Below are positions 5,157 to 5,445 of a stretch of 5,445 nt of DNA, one piece after another (positions within the stretch are counted from its first letter, which is position 1; each line of letters opens with the position of its first letter). Below the pieces are notes generated by a model that was not told where the DNA came from, searched no databases, and worked only from the letters and a program-made list of their open reading frames with translations. Both the position numbers and the translations under genes were made by a program. Source of the stretch: Candidatus Pelearchaeum sp. (GTDB taxonomy: Archaea > Thermoproteota > Nitrososphaeria_A > Caldarchaeales > Caldarchaeaceae); contig WAQC01000149.1 of assembly GCA_015520425.1 (NCBI GenBank), positions 1-5,445 on the forward strand. Reading direction: 5' to 3'.

Positions 5157-5445
5157 ATGGAGCGTCTTCCAGTGAATATACGCGCAAAACCTGGTGATGT
5201 GGCCGAGGTGGCGATAACCGCTGGAGACCCAGCGCGCGTTGAGCAACTCGCCTCAATGTTGCAGGACGCCAAGCTCGTGAATAAGAACCGCGGCTTACTG
5301 GTCTATACTGGAAAATATCGTGGCAAAGGTGTTACAGTCGCCATGCACGGGATAGGCGGCCCCTCCTCTGCGATAGTGTTTGAAGAGCTACACATGCTTG
5401 GGGCTAAGACAATAGTCCGTCTAGGCTCATGCGGCGCTATGGTGA
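5157..5445 (+). CDS. Nucleoside phosphorylase (purine/uridine/methylthioadenosine type), N-terminal 96 residues
   Basis: Member of the PNP/UDP phosphorylase family (NP-I), which splits nucleosides with phosphate to a base and ribose-1-phosphate, or methylthioadenosine to methylthioribose-1-phosphate. Visible motifs are the phosphate-binding GDPAR (23-27), NRGLLVYTGKYRG (44-56), HGIGGPSSAIVFEEL (64-78) and RLGSCGAM (88-95), in which Arg88 is the second phosphate contact. The segment most resembles the archaeal Sulfolobus-type methylthioadenosine/purine phosphorylase, but its GSCG motif is that of E. coli PNP. The family is about 235-250 residues long, so about 60 percent of the gene lies past the right edge, including the residues that select the base. 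The substrate cannot be called. It lies 53 nt after birA on the same strand and has its own Shine-Dalgarno. Confidence 0.9.
   Translation, partial: MERLPVNIRAKPGDVAEVAITAGDPARVEQLASMLQDAKLVNKNRGLLVYTGKYRGKGVTVAMHGIGGPSSAIVFEELHMLGAKTIVRLGSCGAMV

Noticed and set aside
4973..5272. 99-residue minus-strand open frame spanning birA end and phosphorylase start
   Set aside because: It is antisense to two well-supported genes and has no motif of its own.

Overview
The window looks like chromosomal DNA from a thermophilic archaeon, most likely of the TACK/Thermoproteota side. The grounds are: Shine-Dalgarno-like GGTGA motifs that fit an archaeal 16S 3' end; TATA-like boxes about 26 bp before likely transcript starts, with no bacterial -35/-10 pairs; a probable near-leaderless TTG start; a biotin ligase without a DNA-binding domain; and a nucleoside phosphorylase resembling the Sulfolobus 5'-methylthioadenosine/purine phosphorylase. 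The exact lineage cannot be fixed from the sequence alone. No mobile elements, CRISPR arrays, tRNA or rRNA genes are visible. The gene content is core metabolism.

Layout from left to right: (1) minus strand, 1-1003, the N-terminal 334 residues of an acetolactate synthase large subunit (ilvB) that runs off the left edge. (2) Minus strand, 996-2549, a 2-isopropylmalate/citramalate synthase (leuA/cimA family) whose end overlaps the ilvB start by 8 nt, so the two form an operon transcribed leuA then ilvB. (3) 2550-2735, an intergenic region with a TATA box, a perfect 12-bp palindrome beside it, and a roughly 111-nt leader predicted to fold strongly. (4) Minus strand, 2736-4298, a 520-residue biotin-dependent carboxyltransferase (propionyl-/methylmalonyl-CoA type). 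(5) 4299-4356, a compact divergent promoter. (6) Plus strand, 4357-5103, a biotin-protein ligase (birA). (7) Plus strand, 5157 to the right edge, the first 96 residues of a nucleoside phosphorylase.

The genes form two metabolic themes. leuA-ilvB belongs to branched-chain amino acid synthesis: IlvB makes acetolactate (valine/leucine) or acetohydroxybutyrate (isoleucine), and the LeuA-family enzyme commits carbon to leucine or, if it is a citramalate synthase, to isoleucine. The carboxyltransferase and biotin ligase are divergently paired, and the ligase would attach the biotin that the carboxyltransferase complex needs. The biotin carboxylase and biotin carrier protein are not in the window. 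The phosphorylase probably serves purine or methylthioadenosine salvage.

The part least explained by known genes is the leuA leader (2575-2685). It has a perfect 10-bp closing inverted repeat starting about where the transcript should begin, a tandem 7-nt element able to pair with one partner in two ways, and a hairpin that buries an alternative upstream leuA start codon. The in-frame extension from that start contains three consecutive UUA leucine codons. This could be an undescribed leucine-responsive leader or a small RNA, but the evidence is structural pattern only.
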